A DNA stretch of 64,000 nucleotides from Actinomycetota bacterium. Its GTDB lineage: Bacteria; Actinomycetota; Actinomycetes; Actinomycetales; Microbacteriaceae. Location: the NCBI GenBank assembly GCA_947449765.1, contig CANFSP010000004.1, positions 1-64,000 of the forward strand. Direction: 5' to 3'. Shown one piece after another: positions 1-8,664 of the stretch. The notes beneath the pieces were generated by a model, which was given only the letters and a program-made list of their open reading frames with translations, made no database searches and was not told the DNA's origin. The translations under genes and the position numbers were made by a program. Numbering within the stretch: the stretch's first letter is position 1; each line of letters opens with the position of its first letter.

Positions 1-116
1 ACGGAACAAACATCCGAATAATCGACCAACAAACAGGCGAACTACTCCGAGAACTCACACTCGACACAACCCGCGACTACCAACCCCAAAAAAGAAAGAA
101 CCCCCCGAACCCGTAG
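1..116 (+). CDS. IS481-like transposase, C-terminal fragment (cut by window edge)
   Basis: Read in the frame starting at base 3, the sequence encodes a tail with TGELLRELTLD followed by TTRDYQPQK and a TAG stop at 114-116. This resembles the C-terminus of IS481-family DDE integrase/transposases, which typically end in TGE-x-LREL-x-x-D-x-x-RDYQP. Only about 37 residues lie in the window, so intactness cannot be judged. Codon use is strongly A/C-rich (many aca, caa, atc), unlike the neighbouring genes, which fits a mobile element. The stop codon lies inside the hairpin that terminates the convergent tRNA gene. Family assignment is from pattern recognition only. Confidence 0.65.
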   Translation, partial: GTNIRIIDQQTGELLRELTLDTTRDYQPQKRKNPPNP

Positions 117-125
117 GTTCAGGGG
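88..125 (-). terminator. Rho-independent terminator of tRNA-Leu(CAA)
   Basis: On the minus strand a 10-bp stem (125-116 with 111-102, one G-U pair) closes on a UACG tetraloop, a very stable UNCG-type loop. It is followed by a T-rich tract complementary to 88-100. It lies just downstream of the tRNA and overlaps the end of the convergent transposase frame. Confidence 0.85.
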
Positions 126-152
126 ATTCCGATGTCTTGCGACATCACACCG

Positions 153-235
153 TGCCGGATGTGGGACTTGAACCCACACGTCCTTTCGAACAACGCATTT
201 TGAGTGCGCCGCGTCTGCCATTCCGCCAATCCGGC
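153..235 (-). tRNA. tRNA-Leu (anticodon CAA)
   Basis: The minus strand folds as a class II tRNA: acceptor GCCGGAT pairs with ATCCGGC plus discriminator A (base 153), with a D-arm, an anticodon loop CTCAAAA giving anticodon CAA, a long variable arm and a standard T-arm. CCA is not encoded. It decodes UUG. Its likely -10 (TAGGAT, 262-257, or TATTCT, 257-252) overlaps the promoter of the divergent pdtaR gene. Confidence 0.95.
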
Positions 236-251
236 ATGATTGCGCGTCTCC

Positions 252-272
252 AGAATATCCTAGGCTTGGGTT
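252..272. promoter_or_regulatory. Overlapping divergent promoters of tRNA-Leu(CAA) and pdtaR
   Basis: On the plus strand TAGGCT (261-266) lies six bases before the pdtaR GTG, as for a leaderless transcript. On the minus strand TAGGAT (262-257) is a good -10 for the tRNA. The two hexamers share two base pairs at the symmetric centre ATCCTAGGCT. No clear -35 is seen for either. Confidence 0.55.
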
Positions 273-881
273 GTGACCGACCAAGCTGAATCAACCCACA
301 CTCCTCGTCGCGTTGTTGTTGCCGAAGACGAGGCCCTCATCCGCATGGACATCGTTGAGACACTTCGTGACAACGGTTTTGAGGTCGTCGGTGAGGCAGG
401 TGACGGCGAACGCGCTGTGGAACTCGCCACGGAACTTCGTCCAGATCTGGTCATCATGGATGTCAAGATGCCCAAACTCGACGGCATTTCTGCCGCAGAG
501 CGGCTCAATAAAGACAACATAGCTCCGGTGGTTTTGCTCACCGCGTTCAGCCAAAAGGAATTGGTGGAGCGCGCTGCGGCTGCTGGTGCCCTCGCTTATG
601 TGGTCAAGCCGTTCACGCCGAATGACCTGCTACCCGCAATAGAAATTGCGCTGGTGCGCTACGAGCAAATTCAAGCGCTGGAAACTGAGATTTCCGACAT
701 GGCAGAACGATTTGAAACCCGCAAGGTTGTGGACATTGCCAAGGGTATTTTGAACGAGAAGATGGGACTCACTGAACCAGAGGCCTTTCGCTGGATTCAA
801 AAAGCCTCAATGGATCGGCGCCTCACCATGAAAGATGTTGCTCTCACGATTATTGATCAGCTCGGGACGCCTGCCGGTTAG
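273..881 (+). CDS. pdtaR: ANTAR-domain response regulator, PdtaR type
   Basis: This 202-residue two-domain regulator has an N-terminal receiver (residues 12-125) with the acidic pair near Glu18-Asp19, phospho-acceptor Asp63 in IMDVKMP, Thr90 and Lys112. It is followed by a helical linker and a C-terminal ANTAR domain (about 140-195) ending in the RLTMKDVA helix. ANTAR proteins bind tandem RNA hairpins and act by antitermination; phosphorylation by a PdtaS-like sensor kinase activates PdtaR in mycobacteria. No cognate kinase is nearby. The GTG start has no Shine-Dalgarno but sits six bases after a -10 hexamer. The position two genes before polA matches other Actinobacteria. Confidence 0.92.
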   Translation: MTDQAESTHTPRRVVVAEDEALIRMDIVETLRDNGFEVVGEAGDGERAVELATELRPDLVIMDVKMPKLDGISAAERLNKDNIAPVVLLTAFSQKELVERAAAAGALAYVVKPFTPNDLLPAIEIALVRYEQIQALETEISDMAERFETRKVVDIAKGILNEKMGLTEPEAFRWIQKASMDRRLTMKDVALTIIDQLGTPAG

Positions 882-929
882 AGCCCTCCCGCACGCTCAT
901 CATGGCGTGGTCCAACGGGGCGCTTAGCC

Positions 930-1364
930 TCATGAGCTCTTGATGAGGTTTGTAATTCTGATCGTGGAGAGGCGCTTGCCCTCTTGACTGCGGACCACGA
1001 TTTCGTGCGTCGTCAGCGTTCGCCCGAGGTGGAGTGCCGTGCACTCCGCGATGACAAAACCCGATGTTCCGCTGCCGGTGTGTGTTGCATTGATTTCAAT
1101 TCCCACGGCGCGTCCCGAGAGGCCGATGTTGTGGCAGTGAATGTTTGCACTGATTGACCCCATCGATTCCCCAAGTACGACGTACGCACCCCCATGCAGA
1201 ATCCCGAAGGATTGGGTGTTTCCGTCAACCGGCATGGATGCCACACTGTGCTCTGCGGTGAGTTCATGGAATTGGATGTCCATCTTGTCGGAAAGCGCTC
1301 CCGCCCCAAGCCCGATGAGGGCTACGAGATCGAGGGCGGGTGGCCGAGTTTCAAAGACTGTCAT
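930..1364 (-). CDS. Hotdog-fold acyl-CoA thioesterase (PaaI/MenI-like)
   Basis: This 144-residue single-domain hotdog protein carries the hallmark GILHGGAY segment (HGG at 57-59) followed by a long helix with LGE, where the catalytic acidic residue normally lies. PaaI-family enzymes hydrolyse acyl-CoA esters, such as dihydroxynaphthoyl-CoA or phenylacetyl-CoA, in the cytoplasm; the substrate cannot be deduced here. The ATG at 1364 is preferred over an upstream start because GAAAGG lies six bases upstream (1376-1371). It is convergent with pdtaR, and a thioesterase at this position between pdtaR and polA is common in Actinobacteria. Confidence 0.8.
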   Translation of the reverse strand: MTVFETRPPALDLVALIGLGAGALSDKMDIQFHELTAEHSVASMPVDGNTQSFGILHGGAYVVLGESMGSISANIHCHNIGLSGRAVGIEINATHTGSGTSGFVIAECTALHLGRTLTTHEIVVRSQEGKRLSTIRITNLIKSS

Positions 1365-1441
1365 GAGAACCTTTCGCAAATGACCGGCAACTATCTAGAG
1401 CGGATTGTTGGGTGAACCGCCGTGCGTGTCGCGACGGCAAC

Positions 1442-1453
1442 TATCCTGTAGTT
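1442..1453 (+). promoter_or_regulatory. Leaderless promoter of polA
   Basis: TATCCT (1442-1447) followed by a six-base spacer ends directly at the polA ATG, with no Shine-Dalgarno. This spacing puts the expected transcription start on the start codon. Confidence 0.6.
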
Positions 1454-4228
1454 ATGTCTGACGAGTCACAGCCTACTTTGCTCCTGATTGATGGTCACTC
1501 GTTGGCGTTTCGGGCCTTCTACGCACTTCCCGTTGGCAGCTTTCAGACCGCGGATGGTCAACACACCAACGCGATTCATGGCTTTATCTCGATGTTGTTG
1601 AACCTGCTCGCGAAAGAGAAACCAACACACCTTGCGGTCGCGTTTGACATCTCTCGCTACAGTTTTCGAACGCGTGAGTATCCCGAGTACAAGGGAACTC
1701 GTGGTGAGACCCCTCCCGAATTTATCGGGCAGATCCCGTTGCTCCAAGAGGCTCTTCACGCGATGAATATCGTTACGGTAGTCAAAGAAGATTTCGAGGC
1801 GGATGACATTCTCGCGACGCTCTCAACTCAAGGGTCCGAACTGGGGTATCGCGTCCTGGTTGTGTCGGGTGACCGAGACACCATCCAACTGATCGATGAC
1901 AACGTTACCCTTCTCTATCCCTCGAAGCAGGGAGTCTCTGAGCTCACGCGTTACGATGCGGACAAGGTTTTTGAGCGCTACGGGATTCAACCGCACCAAT
2001 ATCCCGAGGTGGCCGCTCTCGTGGGTGAGACCAGCGATAATCTTCCGGGGATACCCAAGGTTGGTGAGAAGACTGCAGTCAAGTGGATCAACGAGTTCGG
2101 CAGTCTCGACGAAATTCTTCGACGTCAAGATGAAATTGGCGGCAAGGTCGGCGAATCCTTGCGGGAGTTTGCTCCCAATGCCGAACGCAATCGACGGCTC
2201 AATCGCCTCGTGCGTGACGTTGAGCTACCTGTCGCTCCTGGCGATTTAGAAAGACGCGAGATTGACGCTCCGGCAGTTCGTGAAATGTTTTCAAAACTGC
2301 AATTTCGCTCGATTCTCGAACGCGTGATGAAACTTCCAGGCGGAGTCTCTACGGCGCCCACGGGCGACGGTTCTCGTTCCGAAGAGTCGTCCACAGCCTC
2401 TGCCCGACCAGCGGGATCAGAGCAGGTCCCGGTTACTTCGGGCGCGGACGAGACCGTGGCATCGCGCGGTCGTGTGGTTCCCGATGTGCTTTCTGCGCCA
2501 GCACTACCTAGCGTTCGCACTCTCCTAGATGAAGAGCTTGCCAAATGGCTTTCGGCCCGTGACGCCTCAGCAAGTCTCGGTATCGCCGTGCACGTGCTAG
2601 CGGATTCTGACAACATCTTCTCGGTAGGCATCGCGCACGATGACGAGATCGCGCTGGTTCCGTGGTCGCCGCACCGCGACGATATGGCTTCGCTCATTGA
2701 GTGGCTCGGCTCATCAACACCGAAGGTCATGTATGGAGCTAAGACTCAAATCAAGGCGCTGGCGCAGCACGGTATCGATATTCAGGGGCTCAGCTTTGAC
2801 GCTGAGCTTGCTGACTGGATCATCCGATCTGATGTCTCTAAGCGTGACCTGGTTGACCTGACGGCCCGCTACTTAGGGATGAGTCTTCCCGTTCCGGATC
2901 CGTCGCAGCTGATTCCTGAAGTCGAGGGGCTCGATGCCGGGGGGACTGCGTGGATTGTTGCTCGGCTCTCTAGTCGTTTACATGAGTTGATGCTTTCGAC
3001 TGAAATAGCACTTCTTTTTGACATCGAGCTTCCGAGTCTGGTGACGCTCTCGCGCATGGAAAGTCGGGGGATTGCCGTCGACGCAGAAGAGTTGTCGCGG
3101 CTCAAAACAGAATTGGCTACTCGAAGTGCCGAATTTGCTCGGTCCGCATTTGAGATTATTGGTCGTGAGGTTAATCTCGCCAGTCCGAAGCAGTTACAGG
3201 AAGTCCTCTTTGATCAACTGGACATGCCTAAGACGCGAGCGACAAAAACGGGTTACACGACCGATGCGGCCGCTCTGGCCGAGTTGCAGGAGACTCACCC
3301 TCACCCATTTCTCGGCGCTCTACTGTCGCACCGCGATGTGACAAAGCTCGGACAGATTGTCGAGACGCTCGCGACGAGCATCGGCTCCGATCACCGCATC
3401 CACACCACCTATGTACAGACGGGCACCTCTACCGGACGACTATCGTCGTTGAATCCAAATCTGCAGAATATCCCCGTACGTTCCGAAGACGGTCGTCGCA
3501 TTAGGGACACGTTTGTCGCTGGAGGCGGCTTCGACACTCTCATCAGCGCGGACTACAGCCAAATTGAAATGCGTGTCATGGCACACTTTTCAGAAGATCA
3601 GGGTCTAATCGAAGCTTTCCATTCAGGTGAAGACCTGCATAGGTTTGTCGGATCGCGCGTTTTTGGGGTTGCCCCGGAGGACGTTACCACTGAGATGCGT
3701 GCGCAAGTGAAAGCGATGAGCTATGGCCTTGCCTACGGTCTCAGTGCCTTTGGGCTCGCCAAGCAGCTCGGCATTGAAAACAAAATGGCGAAGCAGCTAA
3801 TGAGCGACTATTTTCTTCGCTTTGGGGGAGTGCGCGACTACCTCCGCGGGGTTGTCGAGACCGCACGTGAGAAGGGTTATACCGAGACTCTTTTTGGTCG
3901 TCGTCGGCCCTTTCCTGACCTGAGTAGTCCGAATCGAATTCTTCGCGAAGCCGCAGAGCGACAGGCGCTCAATGCACCCATGCAGGGCACCGCCGCAGAC
4001 ATCATGAAACTTGCCATGGTTGGCGTAGAAAATGAACTTCGTTCTCGAGAATTTGAGTCGCGCGTATTGCTCCAGGTCCACGACGAACTCGTTGTGGAAT
4101 GCGTGAACTCAGAGCTCGACTCGGTGACTGAACTCGTGGTCAGAATCATGGGTTCAGCAGCACAGTTGTCCGTTCCCCTCGACGTTCACGTTGGCGTGGG
4201 AAAAACATGGAACCAAGCAGCGCACTAA
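1454..4228 (+). CDS. polA: DNA polymerase I
   Basis: This 924-residue family A polymerase acts in Okazaki-fragment maturation and repair synthesis. Residues 1-300 form a 5'-3' exonuclease domain beginning LLLIDGHSLAFR, with acidic metal-binding motifs and a helix-hairpin-helix. A Ser/Thr-rich linker follows (about 305-350). The central domain lacks the DxE exonuclease motif of E. coli Pol I, so proofreading is probably inactive, as in other actinobacterial Pol I. The polymerase domain has motif A (ADYSQIEMR), the O-helix region and motif C (QVHDELVVE). The ATG at 1454 was chosen over an upstream in-frame GTG because of the -10 element six bases before it and the typical N-terminus. Confidence 0.97.
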   Translation: MSDESQPTLLLIDGHSLAFRAFYALPVGSFQTADGQHTNAIHGFISMLLNLLAKEKPTHLAVAFDISRYSFRTREYPEYKGTRGETPPEFIGQIPLLQEALHAMNIVTVVKEDFEADDILATLSTQGSELGYRVLVVSGDRDTIQLIDDNVTLLYPSKQGVSELTRYDADKVFERYGIQPHQYPEVAALVGETSDNLPGIPKVGEKTAVKWINEFGSLDEILRRQDEIGGKVGESLREFAPNAERNRRLNRLVRDVELPVAPGDLERREIDAPAVREMFSKLQFRSILERVMKLPGGVSTAPTGDGSRSEESSTASARPAGSEQVPVTSGADETVASRGRVVPDVLSAPALPSVRTLLDEELAKWLSARDASASLGIAVHVLADSDNIFSVGIAHDDEIALVPWSPHRDDMASLIEWLGSSTPKVMYGAKTQIKALAQHGIDIQGLSFDAELADWIIRSDVSKRDLVDLTARYLGMSLPVPDPSQLIPEVEGLDAGGTAWIVARLSSRLHELMLSTEIALLFDIELPSLVTLSRMESRGIAVDAEELSRLKTELATRSAEFARSAFEIIGREVNLASPKQLQEVLFDQLDMPKTRATKTGYTTDAAALAELQETHPHPFLGALLSHRDVTKLGQIVETLATSIGSDHRIHTTYVQTGTSTGRLSSLNPNLQNIPVRSEDGRRIRDTFVAGGGFDTLISADYSQIEMRVMAHFSEDQGLIEAFHSGEDLHRFVGSRVFGVAPEDVTTEMRAQVKAMSYGLAYGLSAFGLAKQLGIENKMAKQLMSDYFLRFGGVRDYLRGVVETAREKGYTETLFGRRRPFPDLSSPNRILREAAERQALNAPMQGTAADIMKLAMVGVENELRSREFESRVLLQVHDELVVECVNSELDSVTELVVRIMGSAAQLSVPLDVHVGVGKTWNQAAH

Positions 4229-4277
4229 ACCCTCCAGCTTGTGTCAGTCGTCAACAGTTTTTGTTGCGGAGCGACTT

Positions 4278-4401
4278 TTGGAAATCGGCGCACCGGTGCG
4301 GTATCCTGAATGTGCACACAACCGTGTGTACCCAGCATGCCTTGATGCAAATTCACGCGCATCAGGGCTCTATTTATGTCCAACATCAGGAGCACCACGT
4401 A
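4278..4401 (+). promoter_or_regulatory. rpsA promoter and structured leader
   Basis: TTGGAA (4278-4283) and TATCCT (4302-4307) are 18 bases apart, a good sigma-70-type promoter. The roughly 85-base leader has two small hairpins: ACACA/TGTGT near 4317-4330, and GATGC/GCATC near 4344-4363. It ends with AGGAG (4388-4392), nine bases before the ATG. Unlike most genes here, rpsA has a real 5' leader, which fits possible autoregulation as in other bacteria (inference). Confidence 0.6.
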
Positions 4402-5865
4402 ATGACCCCAGCTAAGGCAACCGCGCAGATTGCGATCAATGACATCGGATCGGCCGAAGACTTTCTTGCCGCTGTAGAAAAGACACTCAAATTCTTCAAC
4501 GACGGCGACCTCATCGAAGGAACCGTCGTCAAGATTGACCGCGATGAGGTTCTCCTCGACGTGGGTTACAAGACGGAGGGTGTTATTCCCTCTCGTGAGC
4601 TTTCAATCCGCCACGACGTCGACCCTTCGGAGGTCGTTTCCGTGGGTGATTCTGTTGAGGCACTCGTGCTTCAAAAAGAGGACAAAGAGGGTCGCCTCAT
4701 CTTGTCCAAGAAGCGTGCACAGTACGAGCGCGCGTGGGGAGATGTCGAAAAGGTACGCGACAACGACGGCGTAGTGACCGGAACGGTCATTGAGGTCGTC
4801 AAGGGCGGACTCATTGTTGACATCGGTCTGCGTGGATTCCTTCCGGCCTCACTCATCGAGCTGCGTCGCGTTCGCGATCTCACGCCGTACCTCGGACAAG
4901 AAGTCGAAGCGAAGATTCTCGAACTCGACAAGAATCGCAACAACGTCGTGCTGTCGCGTCGTGCGCTTCTCGTGCAAAGCCAGTCCGAGAGTCGCAGCAG
5001 CTTCCTCACCAATCTTCAGAAGGGTCAAGTTCGCAAGGGTGTCGTTTCATCCATCGTCAACTTTGGTGCTTTCGTAGATCTTGGTGGCGTGGATGGTCTC
5101 GTTCACGTATCTGAGCTCAGCTGGAAGCACATCGAGCACGCCTCTGAAGTTGTCGAAGTTGGGCAAGAGGTAACCGTGGAAATTCTTGAAGTGGACATGG
5201 AGCGCGAACGCGTTTCCCTCTCACTCAAGGCGACCCAGGAAGACCCGTGGCAGGTATTTGCCCGTACGCACGCAATCGGCCAAGTTGCTCCCGGTAAAGT
5301 TACGAAGCTCGTTCCGTTCGGCGCTTTTGTTCGCGTCGCGGATGGCATCGAGGGCCTCGTCCACATTTCGGAGCTCTCCGGCAAGCACGTCGAGCTGGCT
5401 GAGCAGGTTGTCTCCGTTGGGGATGACGTGTTCGTCAAAGTTATCGATATCGATCTCGAACGTCGCCGCATCTCGCTTAGCCTCAAGCAGGCCAACGAGG
5501 GTGTGGACCCAGACGGCACAGAGTTTGATCCCGCACTCTACGGCATGCTCACTGAGTATGACGAGCAGGGCAACTACAAGTACCCCGAGGGCTTTGACCC
5601 CGCCACGAATGAGTGGCGCGAAGGTTTCGATTCCCAGCGTGAAAAGTGGGAGCTTGATTACGCGGCCGCACAGGCGCGTTGGGAACAGCACAAGGGTCAG
5701 GTGAAGGTCGCTCTGGCTAAGGAAGCTTCCTTGCCGTCAGCGCCACCAGCTGGTGCTGCAGGAGATGACTCTGCATCATCCTTCAGCTCTGAGGTAGACA
5801 GCGCGGGAACCTTGGCCGACGACGAGTCTCTCGCCGCACTGCGTGACAAGCTGGCCGGTAGCTAG
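4402..5865 (+). CDS. rpsA: 30S ribosomal protein S1
   Basis: This 487-residue protein has four consecutive S1/OB-fold RNA-binding repeats (about 35-110, 120-190, 205-280 and 290-365), each with the G-x-V-x-x-I/V and VHISELS-type signatures. An acidic, low-complexity C-terminal tail follows. S1 in Actinobacteria is a four-repeat form, shorter than the six-repeat E. coli protein, and helps load structured mRNAs on the ribosome. The start at 4402 is set by AGGAG at 4388-4392 and the N-terminus MTPAKATAQIAIND. It follows polA and precedes coaE, the standard actinobacterial order. Confidence 0.97.
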   Translation: MTPAKATAQIAINDIGSAEDFLAAVEKTLKFFNDGDLIEGTVVKIDRDEVLLDVGYKTEGVIPSRELSIRHDVDPSEVVSVGDSVEALVLQKEDKEGRLILSKKRAQYERAWGDVEKVRDNDGVVTGTVIEVVKGGLIVDIGLRGFLPASLIELRRVRDLTPYLGQEVEAKILELDKNRNNVVLSRRALLVQSQSESRSSFLTNLQKGQVRKGVVSSIVNFGAFVDLGGVDGLVHVSELSWKHIEHASEVVEVGQEVTVEILEVDMERERVSLSLKATQEDPWQVFARTHAIGQVAPGKVTKLVPFGAFVRVADGIEGLVHISELSGKHVELAEQVVSVGDDVFVKVIDIDLERRRISLSLKQANEGVDPDGTEFDPALYGMLTEYDEQGNYKYPEGFDPATNEWREGFDSQREKWELDYAAAQARWEQHKGQVKVALAKEASLPSAPPAGAAGDDSASSFSSEVDSAGTLADDESLAALRDKLAGS

Positions 5866-5880
5866 AACGTTCATTGTCAA

Positions 5881-5917
5881 ACGGGGTGTGTGCTCTCGCG
5901 AGCCGCACCCCGTTTTT
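5881..5917 (+). terminator. Rho-independent terminator after rpsA
   Basis: ACGGGGTG (5881-5888) pairs with CACCCCGT (5906-5913), enclosing a smaller inner hairpin, and is followed by TTTTT. It lies 15 bases beyond the rpsA stop. Confidence 0.9.
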
Positions 5918-5924
5918 CTGTGCA

Positions 5925-5936
5925 TAGCATTGTGTT
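5925..5936 (+). promoter_or_regulatory. Leaderless promoter of coaE
   Basis: TAGCAT (5925-5930) plus a six-base spacer ends exactly at the coaE ATG; there is no Shine-Dalgarno. Confidence 0.6.
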
Positions 5937-6536
5937 ATGAAATTGATCGGTCTCACGGGAGGCATCGGTGCGGGAAAGTCAACGGTAGCGTCGCTGTTAA
6001 GAGACCGAGGAGCTCACATCGTCGACGCCGACATCATGGCCCGTCGTGCCGTGGAACCGGGGACTGCATGCCTTGCAAAACTCGCCGAGGTTTTCGGTCC
6101 AGAAATTCTGGACGAGGATGGCTCGCTTAATCGCGCAGCGCTCGGCAAGAAGGTCTTTGCGGACGAACGGGATCGTCGAATCTTAGAATCCATTGTCCAC
6201 CCCGAAGTTCAGAGGCTGACGCTTGCCGAATTCGAGCACTGGCGCACGGCAGATCCAGATGGCGTTGTCGTTTACGACGTTCCTCTTCTGGCCGAGTCGT
6301 CACACACGTACCGCTTTGATCTCATCGTGGTCGTTCACGCCCCGGCCTCGCTTCGTGAGACCCGACTCGTGGAGATCCGAAAAATGAGCCGCGCTGACGC
6401 AGCAGCGCGAATCGCAGCTCAGGTTTCTGATGACGAGCGGCTTGCACTCGCCGACGTTGTCATCGACACGAGTGGCACGCTTGAGAACACGGAGGATCAG
6501 GTTGATCTGCTGTGGCGTTCCCTCGTTGCAACGTAG
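5937..6536 (+). CDS. coaE: Dephospho-CoA kinase
   Basis: This 199-residue P-loop kinase catalyses the last step of coenzyme A synthesis, phosphorylating the 3'-hydroxyl of dephospho-CoA with ATP. The Walker A loop GGIGAGKS lies at residues 8-15, and the conserved acidic DAD follows at about 31-33. VYDVPLLAES matches the CoaE substrate-binding segment and VIDTSGT the C-terminal conserved patch. It is the single-domain form: the C-terminal GrpB-like extension fused to mycobacterial CoaE is absent. It lies between rpsA and uvrB as in most Actinobacteria. Confidence 0.95.
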   Translation: MKLIGLTGGIGAGKSTVASLLRDRGAHIVDADIMARRAVEPGTACLAKLAEVFGPEILDEDGSLNRAALGKKVFADERDRRILESIVHPEVQRLTLAEFEHWRTADPDGVVVYDVPLLAESSHTYRFDLIVVVHAPASLRETRLVEIRKMSRADAAARIAAQVSDDERLALADVVIDTSGTLENTEDQVDLLWRSLVAT

Positions 6537-6567
6537 ACCCTCACTGAGTTCATTCATCTCGACTCTC

Positions 6568-6579
6568 TAAACTAAAAGC
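6568..6579 (+). promoter_or_regulatory. Leaderless promoter of uvrB
   Basis: TAAACT (6568-6573) is followed by a six-base spacer and the uvrB ATG. Confidence 0.6.
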
Positions 6580-8655
6580 ATGGAAACCCCACGCTCCGGT
6601 AAACCCTTTCGCGTGGTGAGTGACTACGTTCCCAGTGGCGACCAACCACAAGCTATCGCAGAGCTCGAGGGGCGTCTTCGTGCGGGAGAGACCGACGTTG
6701 TGCTTCTGGGTGCAACGGGAACCGGCAAGTCGGCAACGACGGCATGGCTGATTGAACGATTGCAGCGACCGACGTTGATTCTCGCTCACAACAAGACCCT
6801 GGCCGCGCAGCTTGCGACCGAAATGCGCGAAATGTTTCCCGAAAATGCGGTGGAATATTTCGTGTCGTACTACGACTACTACCAACCCGAGGCCTACGTT
6901 CCTCAGACAGATACGTTCATCGAGAAGGACAGCTCAATCAACGCTGAGGTTGAGAGGCTCAGGCACTCGACGACGACCTCTTTGTTGAGTCGACGCGATG
7001 TGGTGGTCGTCTCAACGGTCTCGTGCATCTATGGCCTCGGCGCACCTGAGGAGTATTTGAACGCGATGGTTTCGCTCCACGTCGGGCAACGCGTTTCACG
7101 TAGCGAAATTCTCCGCCGATTTGTGGATATGCAGTACGCCCGAAATGACGTGGATTTTTCACGGGGAAATTTTCGTGTTCGTGGTGACACGATTGAAATC
7201 ATTCCCATGTATGAGGAACTGGCGATCCGAATCGAGATGTTCGGCGACGAAGTTGAGGCCCTCTACTCGCTCCATCCACTGACCGGCGACGTCGTCGAAA
7301 AGATGGACAGCGTGTCAGTTTTTCCCGCCTCGCACTATGTGGCCAGCCAGGACATCATGCAGCGTGCGAGTCGCACCATTCGGGAGGAAATGGAACAACG
7401 GGTAGCCGAATTTGAGTCGGCTGGAAAACTCCTCGAGGCTCAACGGCTACGGATGCGCACGACGTTTGACCTCGAAATGATTGAGCAGATCGGATTCTGT
7501 TCGGGAATTGAAAACTATTCCCGTCACATCGACGTCCGGGAACCTGGCGAGGCTCCTCGCTGCCTATTGGATTACTTTCCCGATGATTTTTTGTGCGTCA
7601 TCGACGAGTCGCACGTGACCGTGCCACAAATTGGTGCCATGTACGAGGGAGATTCTTCACGCAAGCGAACGCTGGTTGAGCATGGATTCAGATTGCCCAG
7701 TGCGCTCGACAATCGACCCTTGAGGTTCGATGAATTCACGGCTCGAGTTGGGCAGACGCTCTATCTTTCTGCTACTCCAGCCAAATACGAACGTGAGCGC
7801 GCTGATGGCATCGTCGAACAGATTATTCGACCAACCGGTCTGGTTGATCCGCTGGTGGTTATCAAGCCCGCAGAAGGTCAGATTGATGACCTTCTCGAAG
7901 AGATTAGGGTTAGAGCCGCTAAAGACGAGAGGGTTCTCGTGACAACCCTCACCAAGAAGATGGCGGAGGAGCTGACGGACTTCCTCACCGAAGCCGGCGT
8001 TCGGGTGAGATATCTGCACTCGGATGTTGACACACTCCGACGCGTAGAGCTGCTTACGGAACTACGTCAGGGCATATTCGATGTGCTGGTGGGAATAAAC
8101 CTTTTGCGCGAGGGTCTTGACCTGCCAGAGGTTTCACTCGTGAGCATTTTGGACGCGGACAAAGAGGGTTTTCTCCGATCCACGACCTCCCTCATTCAAA
8201 CAATTGGACGTGCTGCGCGAAACGTGTCTGGTGAAGTACACATGTATGCCCACTCCGTGACGGAATCAATGAAACGAGCCATTGACGAAACGAGACGGCG
8301 TAGAGAGCACCAAATCGCCTACAACGCGGAACATGGCATAGACCCGCAGCCGTTGAGAAAGAAAATCTCTGACATCACGGCAATGCTCGCACGCGAAGAG
8401 GCCGATACCGTTGAGCTTCTTTCCTCGGCGTCCTCGGGGCGCGGAGGGTCGTCATCGGCGCGGCGCGGTTCTTCTCAACCCCGGGGAATTGGATCAGAGG
8501 GTGTTGCGGCACTCGAGGAAATAATCGCCGACCTGAACGGTCAAATGCTCGAGGCCGCAGCCGAGCTCAAGTTTGAATTGGCAGCCCGGCTTCGCGACGA
8601 ACTGGCCGACCTCAAAGCTGAGCTCCGACAAATTCATAAGGCTGGCCACGCCTAG
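6580..8655 (+). CDS. uvrB: Excinuclease ABC subunit B
   Basis: This 691-residue DNA helicase-fold protein receives damage from UvrA and loads UvrC in nucleotide excision repair. Walker A GATGTGKS is at 44-51. The beta-hairpin region [12 protein letters not shown] inserts between DNA strands. The DESH box of motif II and the helicase VI segment QTIGRAARN are present. A Ser/Gly-rich linker (about 610-635) leads to the C-terminal UVR coiled coil (about 645-685) that binds UvrC. Its stop codon TAG forms part of the -10 hexamer of uvrA. Confidence 0.97.
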   Translation: METPRSGKPFRVVSDYVPSGDQPQAIAELEGRLRAGETDVVLLGATGTGKSATTAWLIERLQRPTLILAHNKTLAAQLATEMREMFPENAVEYFVSYYDYYQPEAYVPQTDTFIEKDSSINAEVERLRHSTTTSLLSRRDVVVVSTVSCIYGLGAPEEYLNAMVSLHVGQRVSRSEILRRFVDMQYARNDVDFSRGNFRVRGDTIEIIPMYEELAIRIEMFGDEVEALYSLHPLTGDVVEKMDSVSVFPASHYVASQDIMQRASRTIREEMEQRVAEFESAGKLLEAQRLRMRTTFDLEMIEQIGFCSGIENYSRHIDVREPGEAPRCLLDYFPDDFLCVIDESHVTVPQIGAMYEGDSSRKRTLVEHGFRLPSALDNRPLRFDEFTARVGQTLYLSATPAKYERERADGIVEQIIRPTGLVDPLVVIKPAEGQIDDLLEEIRVRAAKDERVLVTTLTKKMAEELTDFLTEAGVRVRYLHSDVDTLRRVELLTELRQGIFDVLVGINLLREGLDLPEVSLVSILDADKEGFLRSTTSLIQTIGRAARNVSGEVHMYAHSVTESMKRAIDETRRRREHQIAYNAEHGIDPQPLRKKISDITAMLAREEADTVELLSSASSGRGGSSSARRGSSQPRGIGSEGVAALEEIIADLNGQMLEAAAELKFELAARLRDELADLKAELRQIHKAGHA

Positions 8656-8664
8656 GATTGAGAC
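8653..8664 (+). promoter_or_regulatory. Leaderless promoter of uvrA overlapping the uvrB stop codon
   Basis: TAGGAT (8653-8658) begins with the uvrB stop codon TAG (8653-8655) and lies six bases before the uvrA ATG. Confidence 0.55.

Noticed and set aside
42-284. 80-residue minus-strand frame across the left tRNA
   Set aside because: It runs through the tRNA-Leu gene and its terminator and is not a protein gene.
1412-1453. Upstream GTG start extending polA by 14 residues
   Set aside because: The extension would cover the -10 element and does not match family N-termini.
1420-1453. PafBC-type (TTGTCRGTG-N8-TANNNT) damage-inducible motif at polA
   Set aside because: GTGTCGCGA precedes TATCCT at about seven bases, but only the GTCG core matches; uvrA and uvrB lack even this.
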